In this document: one piece after another, positions 26,981-35,453 of the stretch | Layout of the letters: every line of letters starts with the position of its first letter | Numbering within the stretch: the stretch's first letter is position 1 | Assembly: GCA_050289625.1 (NCBI GenBank) | Contig: JBNKGC010000006.1 | Coordinates: 3,750 to 67,749 of the forward strand | Source: NIC37A-2 sp050289625 | GTDB lineage: Bacteria > Myxococcota_A > Polyangia > Polyangiales > Polyangiaceae | Direction of reading: 5' to 3' | DNA length: 64,000 nt | Notes under the pieces: model-generated | The model's database searches: none | Told to the model about the DNA's origin: nothing | Seen by the model: the letters and a program-made list of their open reading frames with translations, nothing else | Program-made: the position numbers and the translations under genes

Positions 26981-27224
26981 CTTCGAGGAAAGAACGCAAG
27001 GTGCGGACCTCGAGGGCGGTCCGAGACGGCACGCGGGAAAGGTGGGAGTGCCCCTCCCTGTGAACGAGGAGGCGGCGTGGAGCGGCTCAATCTGTGTCAT
27101 GCGCAATGACCATGATGGTTCGCACGGTGATGGGCGTTACCAGTAGGGGGGAGGCCTACAGTCAACCAGGAAGTTTCGAGTCCGCGTTGACAGAACTGGA
27201 CTCCAGCGTGCGAGGATCGGTCTC

Positions 27225-28037
27225 ATGAAGCTCACACTCCGGAACGCAAAACTTCTCATGCCTTTTTGCACAGCCGTCTTCGCGGGCCTCATTGGTCTCG
27301 GCGGATGCTCCGACGATGAGGACGGGGGAGGCGGGGACTCGAATGGGCCGGAACCCGGTTCCACGGGAAGCGGGTGTGAGGTCGCGGACGACTGCTTCCC
27401 GGACGTGGCGGAAGGTGAGCTTGCCGGCGATGCCCAATGCCTCGATCGGGTGGATGGCGGCTACTGCACGCACCTCTGTGAATCGGACGAGGACTGCTGT
27501 GCCGCCGCAGGCGAGTGCCCCGACGACTTCGCCCAGGTTTGTTCGCCGTTCGAGTCCACCGGTCTGAACATGTGCTTCTTGAGCTGCGAAGAGGAAGACA
27601 TTCTGGCTGCTGCCGGAGGCGCGGGGGCGGAAGCGCCCGACGACGCAAACGAATTCTGCCAGCGGGGCGCAGGACCGGACTTCATCTGTCGTTCCTCGGG
27701 TGGAGGGTCGACGAATCGGAAGGTGTGCGTACCTGGCGACTGCGGGGTGGGCGCAGACTGCGCGACCGATGACGATTGCACCGGAGACCTCACGTGTCTG
27801 AAAACCTTTGCCGGGGGATACTGCGGAGTCGCCGACTGCACGGGCGATGCGGATTGTCCGGCGGATTCGGTCTGCGTCGATGAGGGCGATGGAGTGCAGG
27901 TATGTCTCAGGACTTGCGAGCGCGCTTCGGATTGCTCCTTCTGCCGGGATGCGAGTGTTGCGGGTGACTGTGACCCGGATGCCAATCTGGTGGAGTCCTC
28001 GGGCGTTTCCGTTTGCCGACCCGCGCGGGCGAACTGA
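27225..28037 (+). CDS. Cysteine-rich lipoprotein
   Basis: The 270-residue protein has a signal sequence with lipobox LGGC (Cys28) and an acidic, glycine-rich linker after it. Over twenty cysteines are spread through the mature part in short units such as CEVADDCFP, CESDEDCCA, CATDDDCTGDLTC and CTGDADCPADSVCVD. These resemble the repeated C..(D/E)DDC...C pattern of myxobacterial surface lipoproteins. Disulfide-bonded extracellular or periplasmic location is likely. GAGGA lies about 9 nt before the ATG. Function unknown. Confidence 0.8.
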   Translation: MKLTLRNAKLLMPFCTAVFAGLIGLGGCSDDEDGGGGDSNGPEPGSTGSGCEVADDCFPDVAEGELAGDAQCLDRVDGGYCTHLCESDEDCCAAAGECPDDFAQVCSPFESTGLNMCFLSCEEEDILAAAGGAGAEAPDDANEFCQRGAGPDFICRSSGGGSTNRKVCVPGDCGVGADCATDDDCTGDLTCLKTFAGGYCGVADCTGDADCPADSVCVDEGDGVQVCLRTCERASDCSFCRDASVAGDCDPDANLVESSGVSVCRPARAN

Positions 28038-28082
28038 CTGTCGGCCATCGCTCTACGGAAGGCACCCTCGTGCGTCAGAGCA

Positions 28083-29261
28083 TCAGAGGGTGCCGGTCGG
28101 TGTTTGCCCGGCTGCGAGTTGCGCGAGTTGCGAGTCACTGAAGGGCGGGTCGAAGAGCTCGGGGTGCTGCTGACGCGAGCGGAAGAGCTCCACGATGAAG
28201 CCCATCCGGTCTTTCAGATCGGACCAGTTGTTGGCGCCGCTGGCCGCCGTGGAGTCGAGATCGAGGTCGTACGTCTCGACCAGGGTACGAAGCGCCGGCA
28301 AGTCGAGTTCGCGAAGCGCCGGTGGATACTCCTGGGGCACGTCGGGGAGGTCATGCCCGAGGGGAATTTCCTTGCCCTCGGGGAGGGTGAGATTCATCGC
28401 GTAGCGGGTGGCGACCAACTCCCAGAGCTCTTTGACGTCCTTGATGAAGGGCTTGGCGAGCATGTGAAGGATTGCGGCGACGGGTCTCCCGATGAACGCG
28501 GGCAGGAGCCGGTGCAGGTGGCCGGTGAAGATGGTGTCGATCGGGGCGTCCATCGCACCCTTGATGTTGGCCTGGAGGCGCGTCTGCTCGTGCAGACCGA
28601 TCTGACAGTTGGCGAGGAGGATGAGCTCTGCCTTCGAAGGCCCGCTCTGCGGGCCGTCGCCTTCTGCTTCGTCGGCGCCCACGGTGGCGGCGTGGTGGTA
28701 GTTGCGGAACGCCTTCTTCAACAGATCCTGACCGTCCTGGGTGCCGTCCTCCGTCGGCAGCCCGGGCTTCAGGGCGTCGATGAAGCGCTCGAGGGATGCA
28801 TCGTCACCGCCCGCTTGCATCAGTTCGATGAAGCTGGCGAACAGGGGGCCGAGCTCTTCGAACACCTTGCGATTGCCGTCGGCGACTTGCGTGCTCACGT
28901 CGCGCAGAGTGGCGACGATCGCGTCGCGCACGAACCCGAGCAGGCCCATCCACTTCATCAACCGCAGGCCGCGAACCTTATTTTCGAGACGTTGCTCGAG
29001 ACCGAGCTGCGCTCGAAAAAACTCGGGGACCTCTTCGTTGCGGATCGATTGACCTGCCGTCTTCGAAGCCCAGGTGGCGAAGGTCGACCAGTTCGCGTTG
29101 TCAGGATCAATGACGAGACGCAGTCCGAGGCTCAAATCGAAGTAGCGCTGCGTAATCCAAAGATTCCGATGGACGTCGTCCTTCAGCGCCACGATGTCGG
29201 CGAGATCTTGCTGTGTGGGCGCGACGTATCCCGCTCGCACCTCCGCGATGTTTTCGCTCAT
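28083..29261 (-). CDS. Conserved-looking protein of unknown function (392 aa)
   Basis: A soluble protein without signal peptide. I use the ATG giving MSENIAEVRAGY; an ATG six codons earlier is possible. Segments such as LWITQRYFDLSLGL, FRNYHHAATVGADEAEG, ELILLANCQIGLHEQTRLQ and FIGRPVAAILHMLAKPFIKD have a well-ordered, mostly helical look and recall long hypothetical proteins in actinobacteria and myxobacteria, but I cannot name a family. Histidines in YHH and GLHEQT, and HLHRLLP, could be ligands. It converges with the Cys-rich lipoprotein; the gap of 45 nt shows no clear terminator. Confidence 0.8.
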   Translation of the reverse strand: MSENIAEVRAGYVAPTQQDLADIVALKDDVHRNLWITQRYFDLSLGLRLVIDPDNANWSTFATWASKTAGQSIRNEEVPEFFRAQLGLEQRLENKVRGLRLMKWMGLLGFVRDAIVATLRDVSTQVADGNRKVFEELGPLFASFIELMQAGGDDASLERFIDALKPGLPTEDGTQDGQDLLKKAFRNYHHAATVGADEAEGDGPQSGPSKAELILLANCQIGLHEQTRLQANIKGAMDAPIDTIFTGHLHRLLPAFIGRPVAAILHMLAKPFIKDVKELWELVATRYAMNLTLPEGKEIPLGHDLPDVPQEYPPALRELDLPALRTLVETYDLDLDSTAASGANNWSDLKDRMGFIVELFRSRQQHPELFDPPFSDSQLAQLAAGQTPTGTL

Positions 29262-29845
29262 GACCCGCGTTCTTAGCACGGGGTCGACGCGCGCTGGGAA
29301 ACACTGTGTGTCATTCGAGAGGACGGACGTTCGTCGGTCCGAGAGCCGGGAGGGGTCCGGTAGTTTTTTCGGCGCACCCGAGTCCGCCCGGAGGCGGGGA
29401 CCGTTCGCGGGTTCGAAGTCGCATGCTGGTTCGAACCCGCATGCGCGTTTCCTCCGGCATCGGCGACCGAATCGAGAGCAGGGATGTCACACCTTCGCTC
29501 ACGAGGTAGGTGAACCCGCTGGGGGCGGATGAGCGAGTGCCCCAGGGCGAAGAAGCTACGGTGGCGCAGCCGGCAGAGCCACACGGGGCCGCAGGCGTGT
29601 TCCGGCGACCGTCACAGGCGCCGGCGTCATGGCGTTTCTCCGAGCGCACAAGAAATAGTCGTCTGAGCCTGGAAAGTACGGTGACGACTGAAGCGCGACA
29701 CAGGAAGGGACGCGGTCCTGGGAAAACTTTCGGGTCGGGTACGGTCGGTGAACGTTGAGATCTTGGAGGTTTTTCGACAGAGTCCCGAGAGTTTCCACCC
29801 CTCGAGGCGCCTACTCGTCGGGGACGGTGACCGCACTTCCGACCC
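29262..29845. other. 584-bp gene-free divergent promoter region
   Basis: It lies between the start of a minus-strand gene and that of a plus-strand lipoprotein. Open frames are present on both strands, but they overlap each other, lack ribosome binding sites and have no family features. The notable structure is the perfect inverted repeat at 29407-29440, described separately. Confidence 0.5.
29407..29440. repeat. Perfect 11-bp inverted repeat
   Basis: GCGGGTTCGAA and TTCGAACCCGC pair perfectly around a 12-nt loop that holds GCATGC; a second GCATGC follows just after the right arm. It lies 146 nt upstream of the minus-strand gene and about 400 nt upstream of the plus-strand gene. It could be an operator or a transcript hairpin. 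Confidence 0.6.
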
Positions 29846-30628
29846 ATGAAGACGCAGCTTGCCTTTCACCTCCTCGCCGCTGCTCTCGTGTCCTGGACAG
29901 CGGCCTGCTCGAGTCCCGAACCGAAGACCGTCGCCGACGAATCCGCATCCGAGTCCAGGGTGGTGTCGACCGGGCGAAAACCGCTCGATCCAAAGCGGAT
30001 CGTGTACTCCATGCGGGGCAACGAAAACGACTATCGGAAATGCTTTCTCCGCGCCATGGGGAGCCGAGGCATTGTCGAGGTGCGATTCAACGTGGATCCG
30101 CGGGGGCGCGTGGAGGACGTGAACGTCGTGCGCTCGACCATCCCCCAGGGGCACGTCGCGGATTGCATCGCCGAGCGCTTGGGAGCGCAGCGCTTCGGGA
30201 ACCTGCAGGCGGAGGCCTCGGGACGTTGGACCTTCGTGTTTCGGTTGACCGATCGAATCGACGAGGACGAGCGTGAGAAGCTCCTCGCCGAGCTCGACGA
30301 GCACGCCGTGGGGCCCGCGATTCGGCTCGTGCCGGGTTCTGCCGGAGAACTCGAACCGGGGCGCGTCGAGGAGTTCGTTCTGGCTAGGTATCCACTCTTT
30401 GCCCACTGCTACCGCGATTCCATCGGGCGACGGGGGGAATCGCGCGGGGTTTTCCAAGTGCGGATGACCATCGACGAACAGGGTCGAGTCAGCGAAATCG
30501 AAGACGCCGGGTCGATCATGCCAGATCCGTATGCGGTGGATTGCATGGCCGAAGCCTTTTATGCGATGACCTTCCCATCGCCATCGGGTGGACCGGTCAC
30601 CGTGGATTATCGGCTCGACCTCGAGTGA
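29846..30628 (+). CDS. Lipoprotein with two AgmX/PglI C-terminal-type domains
   Basis: Lipobox TAAC ends at Cys21. Two similar units follow, each with a Cys near its start and a second about 41-45 residues later: C66/C107 in RKCFLRAMG and ADCIAERLG, and C188/C233 in HCYRDSIG and VDCMAEAFY. Each unit has the pattern of G.v.vrf.vd..GrV..v and ends in a beta strand (TFVFRL, TVDYRL). This matches the AgmX/PglI C-terminal domain of myxobacteria, a TonB-like fold linked with gliding motility proteins. Here it stands as a doubled, membrane-anchored form without the N-terminal parts of AgmX. The stop overlaps the next gene's proposed GTG by GTGA. Confidence 0.82.
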   Translation: MKTQLAFHLLAAALVSWTAACSSPEPKTVADESASESRVVSTGRKPLDPKRIVYSMRGNENDYRKCFLRAMGSRGIVEVRFNVDPRGRVEDVNVVRSTIPQGHVADCIAERLGAQRFGNLQAEASGRWTFVFRLTDRIDEDEREKLLAELDEHAVGPAIRLVPGSAGELEPGRVEEFVLARYPLFAHCYRDSIGRRGESRGVFQVRMTIDEQGRVSEIEDAGSIMPDPYAVDCMAEAFYAMTFPSPSGGPVTVDYRLDLE

Positions 30629-32064
30629 CGACTTCCCTCATGCCCCTCCCGTTTCGCAGCGCGCTCCGCTCCCTTCCGATCCTGTCGGCAGCGGGGTTCA
30701 GCGTGCTTTCGCCGAACGATGGGCTCGCTCAGGTACCAGCGGCCCGTTTCCCGGAAGACCCCACGCCGGGGGACGCGTCTGCGGCACCTGCTAACGAAAG
30801 CGACGCCTCCGCCCCGCCGACACAGGCACTCCCGGAGCCGCCTCCGTCGAGCTCGGAGCCTCGGGAAGGGGATGCCCCGCCCGCAAGTTCCACGCTGGCG
30901 TCGGGCACGGAGCCCAGCGATTTCTCTGTCGACGAGGTCGCGTTGCCCGAGGCGGATTGGTCCGCGTGGCAGTCCGAATTCGCCAAGACGCGTTTGCTCA
31001 TGGAGAGCGGGCGATTTCTGGAAGCGGCGAACCGCTTCGACGCGCTCTCTCGGCGCGCGCCGACGGCCGAGCAGGGTTGGCTCGCCAGGGAGCTGGGAGT
31101 CCTGTGCGCGACGTGGGCCGAGCGCGGTCTCGCGCTGCGCCCTCCGGCGGCCGAGGAGGCTCTGGGCGGAGCTGCTACCGAAGCGCATCCCGCGGGGCGC
31201 GCTGCTGGAGATCGTCGCTCGACCGGGGAGATCGCGCTTCTCTACACGAACTCGGTGCTCTACGGGATCGGCACGGGAGTCTGGTTGGGGATCTTGACCG
31301 AGCCCGACACGGCGGCCGGCGCAATTCTCCCTACTTTGGCCGTTTCTGGCCTGAGCGCGGGGGTCGTGGCGTTCGTCGATCGGGGCGAGGGCCTCCGCGC
31401 GGGCGTGCCTCAGTCGATCACCACCGGAATGTGGCTGGGGCTCTCCCAAGGCGTTCTGTGGGCCGGCTACCAGAGCGCCGCATCGAAGTACTACGAGGAG
31501 TGGGAGGCTCGCTCGGTGGCCACACTCATTTGGGGAGCGACGACTGCCGGCGCCATTGCAGGCGGCGTCATCGGTCAGGAATCGGGAACGACGGAGGGGC
31601 GATCTGCCTGGGTCGGGTCGACGGGTCTCTGGGGAGGAACGCTCGGCGGTCTCGTGGTCGGTGCGCTTGCGTCCGACGATTACGAGGCTGACGAGAAAGC
31701 ACTGCTTGGAGCAGCAGTGGGTTTGACCGGTGGAGCCGTCGTCGGACTCGTGACGGCTGGAGAGGTATCACCCACGATCGGTCGGGTGCGCTTCCTCGAT
31801 CTGGGCGGATTGGCAGGCGGTCTCGTGGTGGGAGGCCTGTACGTCGCGGGTGCGGACGACAACGTCGACGGTCAGGGACTCCTGGGGTCGACTGCGCTCG
31901 GAGTCGCTGCGGGCCTCGGGACGGCCTGGTTGCTGACCGAGGGCATGCCCAAGGACTACGGCTTCGACGAGGCTCCCGAGCAACCGACAGGTCTCGACAG
32001 CGCGCGAGTCGTCATGGCTCCGACCGAGGGGGGAGGCCTCCTCAGCGTCGGCGGCGTGTTCTGA
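30625..32064 (+). CDS. Glycine-rich multi-span membrane protein coupled to the AgmX-type lipoprotein
   Basis: The GTG overlapping the previous stop gives 479 residues; an ATG five codons later (30640) is the alternative. Either gives a signal sequence ending around GLAQ. A proline- and serine-rich stretch follows (to about residue 95), then a soluble helical part, and from about residue 205 a series of Gly/Ala-rich hydrophobic segments. One motif recurs three times: LWGGTLGGLVVGA, LGAAVGLTGGAVVGLV and LGGLAGGLVVGGLY. I do not recognise the family. Coupling to the lipoprotein suggests a shared envelope role. Confidence 0.7.
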   Translation: MTTSLMPLPFRSALRSLPILSAAGFSVLSPNDGLAQVPAARFPEDPTPGDASAAPANESDASAPPTQALPEPPPSSSEPREGDAPPASSTLASGTEPSDFSVDEVALPEADWSAWQSEFAKTRLLMESGRFLEAANRFDALSRRAPTAEQGWLARELGVLCATWAERGLALRPPAAEEALGGAATEAHPAGRAAGDRRSTGEIALLYTNSVLYGIGTGVWLGILTEPDTAAGAILPTLAVSGLSAGVVAFVDRGEGLRAGVPQSITTGMWLGLSQGVLWAGYQSAASKYYEEWEARSVATLIWGATTAGAIAGGVIGQESGTTEGRSAWVGSTGLWGGTLGGLVVGALASDDYEADEKALLGAAVGLTGGAVVGLVTAGEVSPTIGRVRFLDLGGLAGGLVVGGLYVAGADDNVDGQGLLGSTALGVAAGLGTAWLLTEGMPKDYGFDEAPEQPTGLDSARVVMAPTEGGGLLSVGGVF

Positions 32065-32087
32065 GCCAGGTTTCCGCCGGGGCGGGG

Positions 32088-32567
32088 TCATTCGAGGTCG
32101 CCCAATTGGCGTTCGAGCCCACGCATCGCCTGCGTCCCCGCTTCCTCGAGAACACGTCGCAGCTTCACGTTGCCAAGGGAGAGCGGCCCCCGCAGGCTCC
32201 TCGACGCTCGGTACGTGACCCGCGTCTGAGCTCCCTCACGCGCAAATTCGATCACGTCACGATACTTGAAGAGGCGCGTCTTGCCCTCCAGGACGACGCG
32301 GTGCGCAGTCGCTTCGGCGAGGCGGTACGGAAGAATCGTGCGACCCCACGACGAATCGACGACCAAGTCGAACTCATCCCCCTCCTGGGGTCCATCCGAG
32401 GTGCCCGGGTCGCGGCTACGCCTTTCGGTCTCGGAAGGTGGCTCTCCCCGTGGGAGCGCAGCGATGACAGACGGGTCCCAGCGCGGAACGTTGCGCAGGT
32501 CGGCGACGTATCGGCTCGCGCGCTGCGCTTCGATCGGAACGAGGAACGACCACTCGAGCTTCGGCAT
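32088..32567 (-). CDS. SRPBCC (START/polyketide-cyclase-like) family protein
   Basis: The 159-residue protein starts MPKLEWSFLVPIEAQRASRYVADLRNVPRWDPSV, typical of the ligand-binding SRPBCC fold in which a helix follows the first strand. Later strands (FDLVVDSSWGRTILPYRL, TRVTYRASRSLRGPL) and a long C-terminal helix complete it. Members bind lipids or other small hydrophobic ligands. No catalytic residues can be named. It follows the SPOR-like gene on the same strand, 247 nt away. Confidence 0.8.
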   Translation of the reverse strand: MPKLEWSFLVPIEAQRASRYVADLRNVPRWDPSVIAALPRGEPPSETERRSRDPGTSDGPQEGDEFDLVVDSSWGRTILPYRLAEATAHRVVLEGKTRLFKYRDVIEFAREGAQTRVTYRASRSLRGPLSLGNVKLRRVLEEAGTQAMRGLERQLGDLE

Positions 32568-32814
32568 GATGGTTCGTTCGTTTCGGCCCCACCGGCTGAG
32601 CACCAAAACGGCTTTCCCAGGCTACTACTTCTCAGCGTGCGACTCTCGTCTTCTGCGACCCACGGAGGCGTTGACCGCCGGAAGGGGTCAGTCCCGAGGG
32701 GAGCCGTCGCGTCGCGTCGCGTCGCGGTGGTGGCGCTGAGTGGGTCTATTGTGACCCAACCGCTGGCAGGAACGGGCTCCTGCGTCCTTCCCTGGGAGCG
32801 GAGGGTATGAGTGC

Positions 32815-34029
32815 TTACCGCGGGCGCGGGCGTCCTCGGTGGTCTTCACCGAAGGTGATCGGCGCGTCGAAGTCCTGATCCAGTAGCTGCCAGCGAAGCT
32901 TTTCGGCCTGGCGCCGTGTGGTGGGTCCGAGCACCAACGCGAACCTGCGATTGCCGTCGGCGGAGGTCTCGTAAAGCGCAGGTGCCCCTCCATCGAACAG
33001 AAATTGCTCCTGCTTTTCCAGGAGAGCTGTCACCGTGGCTGCTCGGGCGAGCTCGACGAAATAAGCGTCATCGAAGAACACTGAGACGCGGCCGATGGCC
33101 TCGCCCGTGGGGGTGGTGAGGCGTGCTGCGACGCCGCGACAGAGCGTTTCCGGGCCCACGTGCACCGCGCTTTGCCACGATGCGACAGCACTTTGGTCTG
33201 CGCTCTCCAGGGTGACTCGCACGCCACCCAGAAGCTGAGAGCTCGTCGTCGCGGCAGGGAGGGAGATCCAGTCGAGAAGGTCACTTGGATCCTCCGTCGC
33301 CGACCGGCAGCCGAGCGACGTCCCGTGTGCCGTGGCGCAGATCTTCAAAGTGGATAGGTCTCGTCCGTCGCGCTTTGCCCAGGCGAGGCCAGCGTCGCTC
33401 AGACCGAGCGCGCTCACCCGAATTTTGTACGCGTTCTTCCCCGAAGGAGTCTCGCAAGCCACGCAGTCCCGGCCGGACGGGCAAGTCCTGAGGTCGTCGT
33501 TCGCGTCGGCGCATTGCGCCCCTGCGCAGCACTCCCGGCAGTCCGCGCTCAAGTCGAGGCGCATTTTCTTCGGGGGTGCGGGCGGCGGGACTTGGAGCTC
33601 GTCCTGGGCTCCGCCGATGGGGGGAGTTTCGACAGTCGGCGGGGAGCGGCTCAGCCACACGAAAGCGATCGCGGCCGCGGCCGCCAGGGTTCCCGCGAAC
33701 GCCCACACGCGCGCGGTGCGCAGGCGTCGAACCTCGGCGACAGCGCGCTCCGGCGTGGCATCGGTCGGTGTCGATGGTTCCTCCGCCTCGTCCGCCCGAA
33801 GGGCGACCGGCGATTTTTCGCGCTTCTGGCTGGTTTCCTCCCGTGCCGATTTCCTGCGACCCGCGCTGAACGAGCGCAGACCCGCGGGGAGCTCGACCGC
33901 GTCTTCGTCGATAGCCTCCTCGACGCGGCGTACCTCGTCGGGGGTTTCCGGGATGAGGAGGTCTCTCGAGCGCAGCGCTTCGGCTACCTCGGCTTCGGTC
34001 AGGTCGTCGTCAAGCTTGCGCCGAGTCAT
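32815..34029 (-). CDS. Single-span membrane protein with Cys cluster and SPOR-like C-terminus
   Basis: The 404-residue protein has an acidic cytoplasmic arm (about 1-105), one membrane span (VWAFAGTLAAAAAIAFVWL, near 107-125), and a periplasmic part. That part has a dense cysteine group around 158-188 (CRECC, QCADA, TCPSGRDCVAC) and ends with FALVLGPTTRRQAEKLRWQL, which resembles a SPOR peptidoglycan-binding repeat. Its start lies inside the end of the sigma factor gene (20-nt overlap), so they form one unit. By position it may be the anti-sigma or membrane partner of that sigma factor; the family itself does not tell. Confidence 0.75.
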   Translation of the reverse strand: MTRRKLDDDLTEAEVAEALRSRDLLIPETPDEVRRVEEAIDEDAVELPAGLRSFSAGRRKSAREETSQKREKSPVALRADEAEEPSTPTDATPERAVAEVRRLRTARVWAFAGTLAAAAAIAFVWLSRSPPTVETPPIGGAQDELQVPPPAPPKKMRLDLSADCRECCAGAQCADANDDLRTCPSGRDCVACETPSGKNAYKIRVSALGLSDAGLAWAKRDGRDLSTLKICATAHGTSLGCRSATEDPSDLLDWISLPAATTSSQLLGGVRVTLESADQSAVASWQSAVHVGPETLCRGVAARLTTPTGEAIGRVSVFFDDAYFVELARAATVTALLEKQEQFLFDGGAPALYETSADGNRRFALVLGPTTRRQAEKLRWQLLDQDFDAPITFGEDHRGRPRPR

Positions 34030-34684
34030 GAGACGCCTCCTTTTCGAGAATCTGCCGAGCTCTCGTCGCGAGCTTCTTCATGGCGCGACTTCGGATGGCT
34101 CGGATGTTTTCGTTGGTCGTGTTCCAGCGGCGCGCCAGTTCTTGAGAGACTTCGTTGGGAAGTCGCTGGTGCTGCTCTCCCGCCCGGTGATGGAGCGCTG
34201 AGATGCGAAGGACGTCCTGCTCGCGTTCCGAGAGGTCGGCGAGGGCGGCTTCGAGCGCGGCCAAACGTGGGTTAATCGCCGAGGTGCCTTCGCTGACCGG
34301 TGACTCGTTCAGCGGGGTCGCCTCCAAACTTACCATGGCGTCACCCAGAGGAGTCTCCTGACGTCCTCGCAAGAGGTCGAGCAGCAAGTTGCGCGCGATC
34401 CGGCCCAGCCATGCGCGCGTCCAGCGCCGTCGTTCGTCGGGGTGATTGGATTCCGGACTTCGGAACGTCGAGGCCCGGTCGAAGGCGCGCTGAAAGGTGT
34501 CCTGCACCAGATCCTCGGTCTCGTGCTGGGCCAGGCCGAAGCCGGAGCACTGTCGGCTCACTACGGCGAAGAGGTAGCGCACGTGACGCGTGTAGAAGAC
34601 TTCGATCTCGTCCTGAGCAGCACTCGGGTTCACAGCGATGCGTTCGAGCAACGCGGCATCGTCGAGATCGGTGAGAACGAGCAT
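34010..34684 (-). CDS. ECF-type RNA polymerase sigma factor
   Basis: Region 2 is visible as RHVRYLFAVVSRQC and ETEDLVQDTFQRAFDRAS, the part that binds the -10 element, followed by WLGRIARNLLLDLLR. Region 4 is in LADLSEREQDVLRI and VSQELARRWNTTNENIRAIRSRAMKKLA, a helix-turn-helix. The start at MLVLTDLDD is preferred; an ATG 18 codons upstream would add a stretch with low third-position GC. It overlaps the SPOR-like membrane protein gene downstream. Likely activating signal: envelope stress, by analogy with membrane-coupled ECF factors. Confidence 0.9.
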   Translation of the reverse strand: MLVLTDLDDAALLERIAVNPSAAQDEIEVFYTRHVRYLFAVVSRQCSGFGLAQHETEDLVQDTFQRAFDRASTFRSPESNHPDERRRWTRAWLGRIARNLLLDLLRGRQETPLGDAMVSLEATPLNESPVSEGTSAINPRLAALEAALADLSEREQDVLRISALHHRAGEQHQRLPNEVSQELARRWNTTNENIRAIRSRAMKKLATRARQILEKEASHDSAQA

Positions 34685-34801
34685 CAGTCGAGGACCGAAA
34701 AAGGCACTGAAGCCTCGAACGGTTGGCGGTTCCCCCATAGCCTGAGCCTCGACTACGGAAAACCGTGACGGCGCGGGTCCACGAAAACTCGCTGCCTTCG
34801 C

Positions 34802-35317
34802 TCACTCGGTCTCGAGCGGACGCGCCACGAACACCGACACGCCCGGGTGGTACCCCCAGGGGCGCTTCTCTCCTCCAGGCGGGTGATAGTGGCGCTCGAT
34901 GCGCGCCACGTAGGGCAGATCGTCTGCCGTGAACGGAATCTCGGTTCCGAAGGGCTCGTCGTGGTGCTCGTGGATGATCCGACGCGCCTCGAGCACGACC
35001 GCGCGCGTGATCTCCTGTTGCCGGAGTCGTCGGAGGGGGTGGGGCAGAGGGGTGGGCGCGGCTACCGAAGCGAGCTCGGGTGAGGACGACTCCTTCGGAT
35101 GGTCGGTGTGTCTCGAGGCAGAGTTCACTCCCGTAGGTGTCGCAACGGCCGCTGATGCGATTGGACGCTCGGGCATTGCCGGGGCTTCGAGTGCATGCGG
35201 TGAAGTCGCAAGCTCCCAAGGCGTCCCGGCGGATGCCTGGGTGGCCTGGGTCGTCGCTAGAGTCGAGGAGGCCACCAGGGCCGCCGGAAGCAGGGCGCGT
35301 GGGGTTTTCGTGAGCAT
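34802..35317 (-). CDS. Small secreted protein of unknown function
   Basis: The 171-residue protein has an N-terminal signal-like stretch (ALLPAALVASSTLATTQATQASA), an alanine- and proline-rich middle, and a more structured end with RRIIHEHHDEPFGTEIPF and GYHPGVSVFVARP. A histidine-rich group (HEHH, RHYHPP) is notable. It lies 117 nt upstream of the sigma factor on the same strand and could be part of its transcription unit. No family is recognised. Confidence 0.6.
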   Translation of the reverse strand: MLTKTPRALLPAALVASSTLATTQATQASAGTPWELATSPHALEAPAMPERPIASAAVATPTGVNSASRHTDHPKESSSPELASVAAPTPLPHPLRRLRQQEITRAVVLEARRIIHEHHDEPFGTEIPFTADDLPYVARIERHYHPPGGEKRPWGYHPGVSVFVARPLETE

Positions 35318-35453
35318 GCCCCGTCTACGCCGAAGCGTGACAGCGCGCCCTCGTTCGGCAGCCGACGGCGTCGCCGGGCTGGTTTACCGAGTTCGGGCTC
35401 CGAGATGCTGAAGCTCATGACCCGGGTCGTGTCGGGATCGATTTTCGAGCTGC

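Larger units (their letters stand above)
26466..27224. other. 759-bp gene-free region rich in hairpins
   Basis: No convincing protein is encoded here. The longest open frame (about 80 codons from 26812) runs through hairpins and has no ribosome binding site. The plus strand holds at least seven stem-loops, several perfect over 9-16 bp: 26647-26687, 26774-26802, 26824-26848, 26848-26868, 26906-26948, 27004-27023 and 27044-27058. The region sits between the divergent rhomboid (minus) and Cys-rich lipoprotein (plus) genes. A TTGACA at 27187-27192 may be part of the lipoprotein promoter, but the matching -10 is poor. Confidence 0.6.

Noticed and set aside
26812..27063. 83-codon open frame in the hairpin region
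   Set aside because: It runs through several strong hairpins, has no ribosome binding site and encodes an Arg-rich sequence without features.
27034..27064. Cobalamin-riboswitch-like text (GGGAAAGGTGGGAGT...CTGTGAA)
   Set aside because: Only scattered pieces match; the B12 box and the expected core helices are missing, and the next gene is a lipoprotein, not a B12 gene.
29428..29450. GGTTCGAACC resembling a tRNA T-loop
   Set aside because: The acceptor, D and anticodon stems are absent, and the sequence is explained by the inverted repeat at 29407-29440.
29311..29847. 178-codon minus-strand frame in the gene-free region
   Set aside because: No ribosome binding site, overlaps other frames and the 11-bp inverted repeat, and has random-looking composition.
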